Source: Gordionus sp. m RMFG-2023 (lineage: Eukaryota; Nematomorpha; Gordioida; Chordodea; Parachordodidae). Taken from it: a stretch of DNA of 64,000 bases. The translations under genes and the position numbers were made by a program. Below are positions 20,720 to 34,200 of this stretch, piece after piece (position 1 is the first letter of the stretch; each line of letters starts with the position of its first letter). The DNA lies in the NCBI RefSeq assembly GCF_954871325.1, contig NC_088776.1, forward strand, positions 50,176,569 through 50,240,568, given 5' to 3'. Under the pieces are notes generated by a model. The model was not told the origin of the DNA and made no database searches. It saw only the letters and a list, made by a program, of their open reading frames with translations.

Positions 20720-23700
20720 TCACGTTAATATACACATACTCTCAGGATGCCACCACCAATCAAATCTTTTGTGTGCCATAGAATTTTTTTGATCATCAGT
20801 TTTGTTCAATTTTAATTTTTCGTTAAATGCCATAATTTTTTGGCATATTGTACACCACATGGGATTTTGGTTGGTGGGTCCCTTCATCATATAGTTTTCC
20901 ACTTTGCCAAACTTTTTCCATTCAAAGTAACGATTATAACGAGCCTTGCTTGAGCCCACTTTCTTATTTTTTTGTTATAACGAAAAACAACACTGATTTA
21001 ATTACTGAGGCTATGAGTAATTGGCCATATATCTAACATCGGGGTAGAGTCGTCGAAAATAAAAAAAATAAGGGAGGGAGGGTATAAATTAGACTTGCTG
21101 CCTCTAAACTAGTATCTCCCAAGTATACTTTAGATCTTAGTCAAATAGATAATAAGGCTTTAATATCTTTCTTTCTTTATAGCTAATTTAACGTTCCAGT
21201 TAAGTAGTTAAGTGTAAAGATAACGAGAACCTTTTAAAAATAGACACCTGTTGTGATCCAAATCTTAGGTCAGATCTGAATTTATCTTTCCCCCTCCCAT
21301 ATTTCCAAGTCCGGTCTGGATTTTATACATTTTACGGCCCGGATTAATTGTTTTTAAAATAATACTCTATTTTGAAAATTATTTAAATAGCAATATTTTT
21401 TTGATATCATTTTCGATTACTATGATAATATCTGCCAGCATTTTTACGTTCCCTTCTGAATCTTCTACAGCGTGAATAAATGAGTTAGGAGGACCTATCT
21501 CTCTATATTCATATCTGAAAGGCCCATACACAACCGGTAGCATGTTGAAGCTTAGGGCATTGTACCAAAATTTTTCGGTTATATATTCTTTGCAAGCGCT
21601 TAACATATTATAAATTTAATATTTGTCATATTTTTAATATTATTTTCCATGTGATTATCATAAATTTTGCTGAAGAAAGGAAAATAATATTTGGAAATAG
21701 AAAAATTGTGATAACTCTATTTTAGACCCTTATTTAATTTAATAAAATGTTTTAAATTAAGAATTTTAATATTTAGTATATAATTGAAATATGAACCTAT
21801 TTTCGAAGGATAAATAGAATTTGTAATTTTTCCCCAAATATCTCAAACACTTTTCATTTTCGAATTCTTTTTCCTTATAAGCGCATATTTTGTCTCCATT
21901 TTCGTCGTTCTCACTATCAAAATTAGATGAATCTATTGTCCTGGAATTCGTGATTTGAATATCAAAATAAATTTTTGAATTAATTTGTCTTTGATAATTA
22001 TTTTTTAGTTTATACTAATGATTTAAAAGATTTTCATACTTATTTCTTGATTTTAAAAGTCACCAAGTCATCTCAACTTCTCAGGCATTAAGATAAAAAC
22101 AAATATATTATTACTAATATAGATATATCTAACATACTAACATGTTGTTTGGTAAAAAGGTATCATTGTTTCGCGCGATAATTCTGGGGAATGTATGAAA
22201 TACTATTTTCGATTTAACCTCATCGTACTCAAACTTTTTCCTCCATTTTTTCTCGCAGTTTCCGTAAACGTGAATAGGGATGAACAACGAAAGTTGGAAG
22301 ATTAATAATTCCCTATTATTTGGTGTTTCACAATGACTCACTATAATCGCCACTAACCGACTCTTTGAGTGGAAATTGGTCGGCTCTATAATTATATGGC
22401 TTTCATTTTTTTAGATAAAATTACCAATCAAAAATATTATGTGCTTTTTTAATAGTTAAAATTTTTGCAATTAAAAAAAACAGAAATCCGAAAAATTGCT
22501 ATTTTAAATTGGGATATTGAAGTTAATATATAAGGATGCTCTTAGTTTATTAGAGCATAGACCTATAATATATACATAGATTAACTATTTAGGCAAAAGG
22601 ATGCCCTTGTAGATGTTTAATATAAAGAGAATCTAAAATTTATGTTTCAATATTTTTTTGTATTTTCATTATTTGCATAAAATGATCAAAAAGTATATTT
22701 TTTATGCTAGTCGGCAAATAGTGGAGTAAAAACTTAATTCTCATAAGTTGTAAAAGGTTAAAAAAAAAATATATATAATTTCAGATATAGCATGGGATAT
22801 TTTTTACCGAGAAACCTGAAAAAATAATAATAACTCATATGATAGTGCATTAAACCCTATGAAATTTTGCACACATTAACTTTGAATTATTAAATATTTA
22901 CCACATTTTTATATAGATTTTTAGGTGAGTTGTTTAAACGCTCTCATCTATCCTCTATTAAAATTTTTTTTAAATTGAATTACTTCATCTTATTAAAAGA
23001 TAACTGAACTAAATTATACATTAAAGGGGTAAAAATAAGCACATTTATTAAAAGAAGACTGTCAATGAGAAAATTATGCGATAATTAAAATTGTTAACAT
23101 TTATTTAATGTATATTTACGTTCGATCATCTAATGGGACATAAGCACCATAAGGGGATACGATGTCGGAGTCAGATGTATAAGTACTTATATAATCCATA
23201 TTGCCCATCATACTATTTTTTAAATTTATATTGATAAATATATATAATTGTAACAATAGTTTAAATGGTGCAACTAAACTAGACAGATAAATATACCCAT
23301 AAATAATATAATTGGAAGATAATTTTTTTACATTAATTAAATTTAAAAAAATATTCTTTTAAATTGCTAAAATTGATCTTTTATATGGTGTATTCTTTAG
23401 CAAATTGTTCTGCAGAAGTTATCGAATATTCGATCTGAAAAATTTGAGAAAATTAATTTGGATTTCGAGAAAAACTTAGATCATCTTTAATAGTTATTTT
23501 TATGATAAAATTCGGAAAAGTATTTGTTATACCCAACGATGAAAATCAGCCACCATATACGTAATTTACTCTTAGCCCCCCCCCCTCCCTTACTATCTAA
23601 TCCCATTAAGTAAAATGAAGGATTTCCCATTTAAGAAAACAAAAGTTTGTGAAAGCTCCAAACAGAAAAGAAAAATGATCACATGTTATAACAATTTTGA

Positions 23701-24513
23701 TAATTTTATTCCATTCCAACTCGCTATCTAGTAGATTTGGTCAGTAAAATTTTTTAATCTTTATCAGTATAAAATTAATATTTAGTCATCTAGAATCAAT
23801 AGAAGAGCAATATTAAATATTAAAAATTTCTCTATAATAAAATTGATAAAAAATATGATTTCTTCATTTTTTCCCCAAAATTGTAATTGTTAACAATTTA
23901 TTTTACTGAAACCATTTTCCTAGAGCAGGTAACTTATGAAGGGAGTAGGGTTAGGACAGATATGGTTTAAGGCTAGCTTATATTTTAAAAATTGGGCGTC
24001 TATTATATATATATATACTTTAATAAAATATTTACTAATGGGTTTAAATAGTTGTGCAAAATCTATAAAAACCCAACAGAGAAGTCATTAGTCAATGCAT
24101 CACCGCTAATGTGATGTGGTAATATACTACCATACCCCCCCCCCAATGGAGCGAAAAACTGATTATATATGGGTATTTTAAATCACTAGTAATTTCGAAT
24201 AAAATACTGGCCAATTAATCATTTTTCTTTATCTTAAAACATTTATTGTTTTCTTTTTCTTTTCTTATATCTTTATATTTCCTTTTTTATTTGTCAAGCA
24301 TTCAAAAAAATTTATACCTGAAATTACGCCAGATGTGGTAAGGGGATTCTATCAAATAAAATAACCATTTTTGATTTTTGGGTTTGTGTAGCAAGGGCGG
24401 ATAACTGCTAACGTGAAAGGCGTTAAAGATGATCATATCCGCTTTATTACGAATATTTTTATTGTAAGTTAAATAGCAATTCTTCAGTGGACATTGGCTA
24501 AATATCTCGTAAC
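20720..24513 (-). CDS. GT10 alpha-1,3-fucosyltransferase, copy A (N-terminal exon not found)
   Basis: Golgi type II transferase family that moves fucose from GDP-fucose to N-acetylglucosamine or glucose of glycans. Exons, 5' to 3' on the minus strand: 24318-24513, 23120-23212, 22229-22360, 21797-21940, 21421-21598, 20720-20962; splice phases agree at every junction (986 nt, about 328 residues). Motifs in order: CPLKNCYLTYN; ADMIIFNAF; NQKWLFYLIESP; STYTSDSDIVSPYGAY; SRLVAIIVSHC followed by VYGNC; CLRYLGKNYKFYLSFENS joined to ACKEYITEKFWYNAL (the diagnostic donor-binding motif); PPNSFIHAV; YNRYFEWKK; MWCTICQKI with the C-terminal CxxC; stop at 20720. No stop or frameshift lies in the spliced reading. 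The acceptor at 22360 is the least certain junction. The expected upstream exon with membrane anchor and the Trp-rich start of the domain was not recognised between 24514 and 31234. The family is clear; sugar linkage cannot be told from sequence. Confidence 0.9.
21285..21355. repeat. GGCCCGG-family fragment in copy A intron
   Basis: AAGTCCGGTCTGG and ACGGCCCGGATTAATTG, inside the last intron (20963-21420) of fucosyltransferase copy A. Confidence 0.5.
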
Positions 24514-27500
24514 CTTTTTAGACAACAAATTTATAAATAGTATGATAGCTCTGAATCAATGCTTTTCATTTTATATTATAAATAAAAACAACTAAATCTA
24601 ACTTTATCCCATCAATGACATATTTATATGGAGGGTTCCCATTTTTATGCCCAAAATATTATTTTCATCATCATTTTTTAAGTGATTTGATTAAATTCAA
24701 AAAATATTCATTTCTCTTCCTTTATTAAAACTCAGTAAGTTTGAATTGGAAAAAAATTAGTTTAAATTTGGTAAAAACAAATAATCACTATTTACTCAAA
24801 ATAATTTAACTAAAAATATGTTTGTCAATAGCCAATAAGGATTTTGCTATAATAAGTATCGTGTAAAATCGCGAAAGAGTGATTCATGGTGAAGTTTCTC
24901 CCTATTCACACAGAACCTAATTAATTTGAGAAGAGAAGGAAAATTAAAGGATGTGATTCCAACCTACCGTATTAACTTGGTCTATAATTTTATAAAAATC
25001 ATTTGGAAACCTTTTTGTAAGTTTAAATTATATAAATTGGTATAGATGAGGACTATTTTTGTCGTGTGATCTATCCCATTTAAGCGGAGAAAGTTGTGCT
25101 GCATTTCTCCTGTTAGCTGAACATTCCATAACCTTTTTTTGAAATGATAATAATATATATCATCGCTAAATTTTCTCTGCCTTGCCCGATATTTTATGTA
25201 TGAATTGTCCGGCCCGGCCGATTAATCAGGCCCCATTCGGTCAATTTTTCCCGGCCCGTTATAATGTTTTAAAAAATTTTCACCATCTATGGGCCAGGCT
25301 TTGCAGATGATGTCTAATACAGATATTAAAGTTTGAATAATGAATAACTTAACAACTTTAAGTTTGAGCTTTCCCTTGCAAAAGGGAAGTCAATAATAAA
25401 TATAATATCATTTATTATTTATCAGTCGGGAGATGGCCTTGTAAATCAATAACCTTGATTCATTCTATTATTTTTACTCTGGAACTTATGAAGAACAGAA
25501 AGTATGTAAAAAAAATTTCAAGGTTTTTTTTAAATGTTTGATTTTAATTTGCGAATAATATGAGGAAATTATGAATCAATCAATACTTGCTTAGAAGCCC
25601 ATATTTAAATTTTTTCATAGACCATATTATGAATAGAACGGGCCCTAACAATAGAATCGCTTGTTTGACGCGGGTTTTCATTGATTCCAGGGGTACTTTT
25701 CATCGCATTTCAAAAATGTATATATATATATTTTTTTAAAAATAATTAGACTTATATTATCATAAATTATTTATAAAAAATAATTCAACTTTTCTCAGAA
25801 AAATTAATTTGATTCATAATCATAACAAAAATATTTTTAAAAATCTATTTCGTGGGTTTGGAAAATTCTTGGCCGTGACCCTGAATTAAGTGAAAAATAA
25901 AATATACCTGAGATTGTAAGCTCCCTTATTATATTGGCAAGTATTGGAGGAGAAGGAGGAGATAAAATTGATATGAAGATTCTCTAAATAAATTTCTCTG
26001 AGTCGACGGTTCCAATTAATCAGAATATATCATAGATGGATTCAAAAGTATGTCCAGGATTGGATGGGTGGCTTTCCCTTAATGTTATTGGCATGTTTTA
26101 GAACAACCTATAGTCCTTTTCATGATAATTTATATAATTTTTTTAAATATTTATAAATTTATATTTAAATCAACTTTTTAACTTATATGTGGGTTATTTA
26201 TTTTTTTTCTATTTTATTTTAAATAGCCTTTGTTCGCAATAAGTTATAAAAACACAAAATCGTTATTGTTTTATTTTTTTCTATACATTATTATATACAT
26301 TGTTTTTCGCGGAGAAAAATATATAACTCATCTAGAGACCTGCAGAGGAAATTTTAAACTCGGCCATGATATTTTCTAAGCCAGGCCTAAAAATTTTAAA
26401 ATATCGTATAAATTATGAAAAGAAAATTGAAAATATGAGCAGTAAATGACGATTTAATAAAGAATCTAACATTAAATTCTATTTGATAAATATTATCTAT
26501 TTGATTGTAAATTATAATTTCGAGTTGCTTTAATTCTACGTCGCTGATTTGGTTTTTATTGAGCCTTTTGGTTTTAAAATAGATGGCGTTGTTTCTAATG
26601 AATATGATTTATCTTTGTTTCGACTATTAGGCAAATTATTAACATAATTAAGATATTCTTTATTTAAAAGATATTATCTTTTTCATGAAAGGCTTTCTAA
26701 CTCTTTCTCTTGACATTCTTAGTTTTGTCGATTAATTCTTTTAAAGGACTGTTTCCAGCCTATATATGATTTTAAAACGTGATTCATAGATTCGCAGTTA
26801 TTTATTTGTCCACAAATAATTTATTTTATTATTTCATTTATTTAGGGGAATATAAAAAAGTTATATTTTGAAATTATATTTTATATATGGCAAAAAAAAT
26901 AACCAAATTTTTATTATTACAAATCGTTGCATAAAATCATTAAATTTTTTATATTTTTATGGTCATTCCGAGAAAATAAAATCCCATTTAAAAGAATAAA
27001 AATTATCTTTTATCATTTTTTTTTAGACATAACAGCATTACCCTGTTTTTCCGACGAATATGTACATTTTAAAAGAGTATTGGATTGAAATATTTTTACT
27101 ATCGTCCTGTCTTGTTCACTACCAAAAATGAAATGTTTTTATTAATATTTATTTTTTTAATAAAATGCAGAGTGCAAATGAGAAAAAAAAATATAATAGG
27201 TGGTAGTATCAGGATCTCCATGCAAATATAATAGTCCTGAAAATATAGAAAATTCATTTATTTTATATCTGTATGTTTAAATAGTATAAGCAATAAGATA
27301 TAGATTAGAGTCTCTGTAAGGCCCGGCCAGGCTCGTCCTAGATTTTTATCATTAAATATTTAATAGTTCGCTATTGTCAATAATTTTTGATTTAACTATA
27401 TATTTTGCAAAATTATTTAAAGGAAAAGAAATTATGAGCAATAAATGAATATTAAACTCTTGTATTTTTTTTAAAAAAATAAAAAATATTAAACAAGACG

Positions 27501-30500
27501 CCATCTGGTGGATATTTTTATTCTTTTTAAACTTTTATATAAAAATAAATTGAGATAATTTTATTTTATAAAAGTATTGATGCTATGATAACTTATAAAT
27601 AATATTTTATATCTGTTCAGATATTTATCTTAATTACAAAAACTAATATTAAAAAAAAGGAGAAGCCCACCGAAATATGGTTAGAAATATAATATATAAA
27701 TATCCGAGGACTACTAATTAACAATCTAAAAAAAAATTGGAAAAATAATACCGTTTTTTTATATTCTTGAAGTTTAGTTTATTAATTTTTTTTTGACGGT
27801 CATTGGTTACTTTATTTGAATAGTTTCAACTTTCTTTGTAAAGTTGTAGTAGGTATACTATAACACAAATGTTTTGAAGAGGTTTAACAATATAAAAACT
27901 TTAATAGTTATATATGTGAATTTGGTATAGATTGGAAGTGAAAAAATGGATAGGCAAACAGATCGGGGAAACAAGACTTCTATCAAAAGTACCCCAATTA
28001 TTTTTATGGTTAGAAAATGGGATTAATCTTAGAATAAAATAATAAACTTTAATTTATAGTGTGTATAATAGGATTTAAGATTAGTAAGTTAGATATATTT
28101 TTTCTTAGTTTTCGTTTAGTGTAGTTAATAAAATGATCATATATGGCAGCAAAGCAGGTGAATAAATTTATATTGAATCACATCACATTAAATAAAAAAT
28201 TTTTTTAAGTCCAATCAATAATTATAAAAATTTCACATTCATTTTTGTATATTTCGCCACAAATTCGCACTAACTGTGAATGGGGTAATAAAAAAACATA
28301 CTCACCCGATGTAGAGCTCTGCAAATTCGATTTTTTTGGCCTGAGCCCATTTCAATTTATCTTAAAACCCTATCTCATTCCTGCCTATTGATTTTTAGGC
28401 ATCAACACTAACACCTTCCTTTTGGTCCTGGTGAAAATATTTAAATTTAAAAATATAAATAAAAAGCATTTTTAGTTTGTATAAAGTTAAATACCAGAAG
28501 AATTCTAATTTATCCTTTATTTAGAAATAAAAGTGAGTTTTCGAATCGTTGCAAAAGTCGTATGGCTCTAAATAATAGAATTGCTTGCTGGGCTTTACTA
28601 TCTAACCTCAGAAAACGCCATTGCGTTTTGTTGCTTCTTTACTGGTAAATAATTTTTATTTGAACTTTTGGAATAACATTATTCAGATAATTAAATATTT
28701 AGTAACTTTGTGCCATTTTTCTTTTGTAAAGTATTTGCTGCTTCTAAAAAAAATTAAAATAACCATCATATGATATTTATTAAAATATAATAAAAACTTT
28801 GAAAATCTAAAATATTGGTCTAGATTATCATTTCAACTTGAAGCATAGTTTAATTGTATCTCTAAAAATAAAAAAAAATTCTCTCCTTTCAAAATCTATA
28901 AAAATAAAGTTAATAAAAATTGTTAAGCATTATTATGCTCGATTTCTACGGTTTGGAACATATTTATAATATAACCTTCTTTTTAGTTATTTTATTCAAA
29001 TCTAAAATCTAAATTTATTATAAATAAACGAAAAAAAATTATATATTATCTCATCAAACGAATAATGTTTCCTTATAAAATTTTTTTAAAAAACAATAAA
29101 GATATGATAAAGCGAGGCCTGTCTCAATTTACATTATTCAAATAAAACATTCAGATAGCGAGAAGGGGGCGGAGGGAGTAAGCAAAAATGAAAAAATAAA
29201 TTTAATTATCTTGGCTGGGGAGGAAAAAGAACAATAGAACATTTAGGGAGAAAAATTTGAATTGCTTATTTTAATAAAATGGGGAAGAAAATAACAATGA
29301 GGAATCTTTACAAAAATAGTATTAGTTATCAAACATACAAAAGTGATTTGAAAAATTTGTTGGAAAAACAATATCGTAATGTTTATGGTGAAAAAATATG
29401 ATTATAAAAGTATATACTAATAATTTAATAAATCAGAATATCTTTTTATTAAAAAAGGAGGTTAATCTGTTTTTATTGAAGCAACGTACAAACTATACCA
29501 TTGCTTCTAATTATTGAGGGAAATAAACATCAATGTTCTGCAAATGGCAAAATTCTCAGGCCAGGCCCGGTGAGAATTTATTTATTCCCGACAAATCAAT
29601 TTTTTCCCAGTCCGGTATCAATTTTTCACTAAGGTTGCCCAGCCCGGTTTCATTTTTTACTCAAGTTCCCCGGTTCGGTTTTTGAATATAAGGCCTAACA
29701 ATTGAACACCAAAATAAACAACTATTTATAATATTGAGGAGTGGTAATATTAATAAACACTATACTTTATGGATTATCACCTCGATCAAATATTATATCA
29801 GAAACATCAATAAGTATAACGTGTTATAAAATATGTCCCATTTCTAGACCTTGTTTTGAGAATTAAAAATTAAAATAAAATCTAACAATAATTTGTCATC
29901 AATGAAATTATAAACCAATTAAAACATAATTTTAAAATGATTAGGCTTTAGAATAATTTCCTTATATTCTCTAATTTTTATTAAGTTCCGGTCCATTAAT
30001 TTTTTGCTCAGCCCAAAAAAAATTCCAGTGCAGCGGGCCTAGGTATTGCAGATGACTGATGGACTAACATTATGCGCATTTGGATAGTTGATGCATTACT
30101 AGATGCTATAAAAATTTCATGTGTAATGTAAAATATGATCAGTAATCATTATAAATTTATTCTGAAAATTATTTTTTTATTTAGAATATTCTAAAGCCTT
30201 ATTACTGAATAAAGGGCCGTAACAACAAAAGGCATTTTCCCAAAAAAATACTAGACTATTAATTGCTTTTTTCGCATTTTATGTCCCTTACATTTAAAAG
30301 TATCTAAAAAAATTATTAACATTACATAAATTATGCTTAATATTATCCTAATTTAGTCATTTTATTAATTACAAATTATTTATATATTTTTACCATAATT
30401 ATATTACACAATTACCTATCACGAATCCCATTTTAAAAAATTGATGAAACTAATATTACTAGCGTTTGAGACAAAGATTATTGAATGGAAAAAAATTAAT

Positions 30501-31234
30501 GTGCAATAAACGTGTTAAAGCAAAAAAATTCTAGTTACGGCACCAATTAAAAATACGTCTAAAGTGTCAGGTGCTAGAGAATATGAGAGATAATAAATAT
30601 AAAAATAAGTGAGATGCAAATCTTTATTAATTACACTTTGCATATACTATATAATTATATTGCGATTTCCCAAAATATAAAAACGATCTTAAAAAAATTC
30701 ATAATTTTAATGGAAGCTCTTTTTTTAAATATTAAAACTAATTAGTTTATCACAAATTTTTTTTATAAATCACAAGGATAATATTAAATTTTGAGATAAA
30801 TTTGATAAATTGATTAAATTTTTTTAAAAAAATTACATTCTGAAGATAATCACGTAAATTGTAAAATTTATTATATTAGTATATAACGAGATTTTGGAAA
30901 AAAAAGGAAAGTATGTAAAAAAAATACATAGTAAATTTTGAGACTCATGCATTTTTAAGTTATATATAATAATACAGGGAAGCTATATGAAGCTTTTGAA
31001 TAATTATTGGAAGACAAAATATATATAGCAAGATTAATTTACTAGATGACGCTTAATGATTATCTATATTTGTTTTATTTTTCAAAATTGTGTGCTTGGT
31101 TTTGACTTAGGACACCAAAAAAAAATTTTTGTCATATCATATCAAATAAAAAATGACTGGATTTTTGAAACCATATAGCAGCCGATAAAATCATTTCGAA
31201 TCGCAACAATTGGCTTACAAATTTGTTTTTAAAA
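24514..31234. other. Spacer between the two fucosyltransferase genes
   Basis: 6.7 kb of AT-rich DNA. It should hold the missing 5' exon(s) and promoter of copy A, but no stretch encoding a domain start like the KIILLYTE...DWN of copy B was recognised. It contains fragments of the GGCCCGG family at about 25195-25312, 26337-26398, 27313-27350, 28312-28385, 29535-29690 and 29990-30057. Confidence 0.5.
29535..29690. repeat. GGCCCGG-family repeat
   Basis: CTGCAAATGGCAAAATTCTC then AGGCCAGGCCCGG, CAGTCCGG, CCCAGCCCGG and CCCGGTTCGG, each separated by AT-rich spacers of about 30-40 bp, the internal layout of this family. Confidence 0.55.
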
Positions 31235-34200
31235 TTAAGCAAATATTTTAACACCCGTACACATGTTAGACACCTGCCACCAGACATTCAGTCCCAATTG
31301 ACTCCAGGTTGCATTCTTATTGTCTTTCAAGGGTGATAACGGTGAATCTAGCAAGGTGTTATTTGACTTGAGATGACGAGATGTAGAATGAAGTTTCGAA
31401 CACATGGTACACCACATAGGATTAGAAGGTGTCGGTCTGACTAGAATATAATTTTCTATCTTGCCGTATGATTTGTATTCAAAATATTTGGCGTATTCTG
31501 TGTCATTGGAATCAAGAAACTAGTCGTAATATATATTTTTTAGAGAAATTTAAATTGTTGAATATATTTATCAAGGATTATACGACTTATTCCTTAATCT
31601 CTAGAGTAAAACTGAAGGTGAAAATGAAATCATTATCAAATATATCAGGACCCAACCCGTTAGTTATAAAAGTAAGAGTTTGGTTACGGTTCAGAGGCTA
31701 GCCCTTCCTTCCCTAGTAACTCCCCAAGAAAAATGTAATTACATTGGTTAGCTCCTTTTAATAAATTGGTATCAGTGTCGGTTCCCTTTAATATATTTCT
31801 AAATATTTTATTATTTTTAACGTTAAAAGTTATAAGCATTCTTTTATGTTTCTTTTCTAATTACATTCAATTTATTTTTATTATAAACTTTATCAGTTTT
31901 AAAGAAAAATAATTAAATAAGAAATGTAACTATTATATATTTGGCTAAAGCTTCTACATTCCCACCAAAATCGTCTAAGTGAATGAATGAGTGCGGGGGC
32001 GCCACCTTGAGATAGTCAGATTTTGGAGCACCGAACACAATCGGCACCATATTCATGGTTAGGGCGTTGTACCAAAATTTTTCAGTTATATATTCTTTGC
32101 AAAGACTTGATTTATTATTTTATTTATTTTAAATCGCTTAAATATTATAACAATCCGACATCTTAAAAGAAATTATACTAAGTACTTCCAAAATATATTC
32201 AAATACTTATAATATACATAGACCTGAAAATCGCAGCACAAGTCCGCCCCCGAACTATTGGCTAAATTTTTTAGATCTAGGCCCTGCATATTGCGTCCGG
32301 AATAAATATTACATTTTTTATTCTCTTATTGCATCGCGACAATTTGGCGGGCAATAATACGGCTCAGACTATTTGATGCATTTTATACAAAATACTGATT
32401 TTTAAAAAACACTAAATAAGATAATTTTGCAAATTAGTGGTCATATCAATAAATATCTAAATGTTGCATTGAAAACGTGTTAATCAATTTAATTCGTTGA
32501 GATTTATTTTAAAAAAATCTAATATCACATTAATAAAAGTGACTTTCATTTTGCTAAGTAATAAAAAAAATTTAATAAATAAAAATATATAGCATTTGCA
32601 GTTTACCTTGGCATTTGCAGTTTAGTCAAAACGATTATTAAAATATTGGAACCATTAAAATAATAAATATATAATCTAAGATTTTAATAAATTAAAGTCA
32701 TCGGGACTTTAGCCATTTTTTGCTAATACATTTTCAAAATTGGGAGTAAGATATCAGGATATATTAGGCCAGGTCCTATGGCTTAAGTGTTATTTAAGGT
32801 TTTTTTAACGTCTAAGTAGTTTTTGAAAGAATTTGGAGGCTTAATATAAGAACCTACAAATACAATTTGGAAATTTATCGGAGGTGTCATAAGTGAATGA
32901 AAATATTATTTATAAAGTTGAATTTTTTTGGTAAAGTAATTATGATTACGTTTTGTGAGTTATTTTTATATAATTTAATTTTTATCGCGTTAACATTATA
33001 TTTTTAGATTTGTAAAAGATGATTTTTGGTTAAGTCATTATGTATTGCCATTTTTGAGTTATTTTTATTTTGTATAGTTTTATTTTTAATTATAATTAAG
33101 ATTTTTCAGCATGATTCAAGGGTGAATAATTTTTAAGAAATGTATTTTTAATTTATTTTTATTTTTAAATTATGTTTTGTGAATCATAGCTTCTTATAAA
33201 TGGGAAGCAAAATTATATTAAATTCATTTATTTTTTTAGTTATTAAAAATACAAAAAAATTATTTTAATCTTTATTGCGATTTAATAAAAATTGTTGTGT
33301 ATTCTGTAGTAATTATTCTGAGTAAAGGAAAAAGGACCATAAGCATTTTCGAGGGGAGCGGACAACGTAATAACCTTTGAGAAAAAAATTGAGAAAATAT
33401 CTCGACGTAATTTTTTTAGTATTCCATTTTTTATATCTAATCAAGGAATATTGCCAAATCTCCTTAGAATTCATCTAGCAATTAAATTATTTTCATTTTA
33501 TTGCGCCTTAGGATCTTAATATACCTCTTCTCTCATGTAACTTTTTCCCCCTCACCTTGAATTAAAATTAAATTAATCCAATATAACGCATTTATAAACC
33601 TATTATGTGTATATGAATTTTTTTTTCTCACCATAAATCTTGTCGGATAATATATATATATGTACTAAATAATAAATATAAAATATTGGTTAATTATGCT
33701 AATTTTCTCAAACGTCAATTCAACTATTAATTATAAAATTAAAATTTATGTATTTGAGGTTAGTGTTGTTTTAAACGGTTCGATCTGAGTCAATTTTTAA
33801 AAAGGGCTAACTCAATATTAGCCATAAAAATATTGCTATAAGCCTCAAGATTTTGATAATAGATGTCCAAACCTTTGTGCCCTGTTTTTCTGGATAAATT
33901 ATTGAGTTAGTCGTCTTAAAAATCGGCTCAAATCGAGCCGTTTAACAACTCTAATTACGATTAATAATTAAGCAAATTCTTTTTGTTTATATATTTAAGT
34001 AAAATTATGATTTTTAAATAAATCGGAACTTAATTAAATATATGGTCATGTTTTCATTACAATCTATTATATATATAATCCTCAAAAAACGTCAATCAAA
34101 TTTAGCCAATAGGGTTTTTTTTAAATATATTGGCCCAATAAAAATCATCATAGCTATAATATCATACCAAATTCAAACATTCATGCACTTATCACTTGAC

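Noticed and set aside
25985-26040. Minus-strand ATTGGAACC as the missing first exon of fucosyltransferase A
   Set aside because: Frame contains stops and upstream residues do not resemble the KIILLYTE block; the 9-base match is likely chance.
28290-28330. A strong donor-like GGTGAGTAT on the minus strand as end of a copy A exon
   Set aside because: The adjacent TGCAGAGCTCTA belongs to the GGCCCGG repeat family and no coding homology precedes it.
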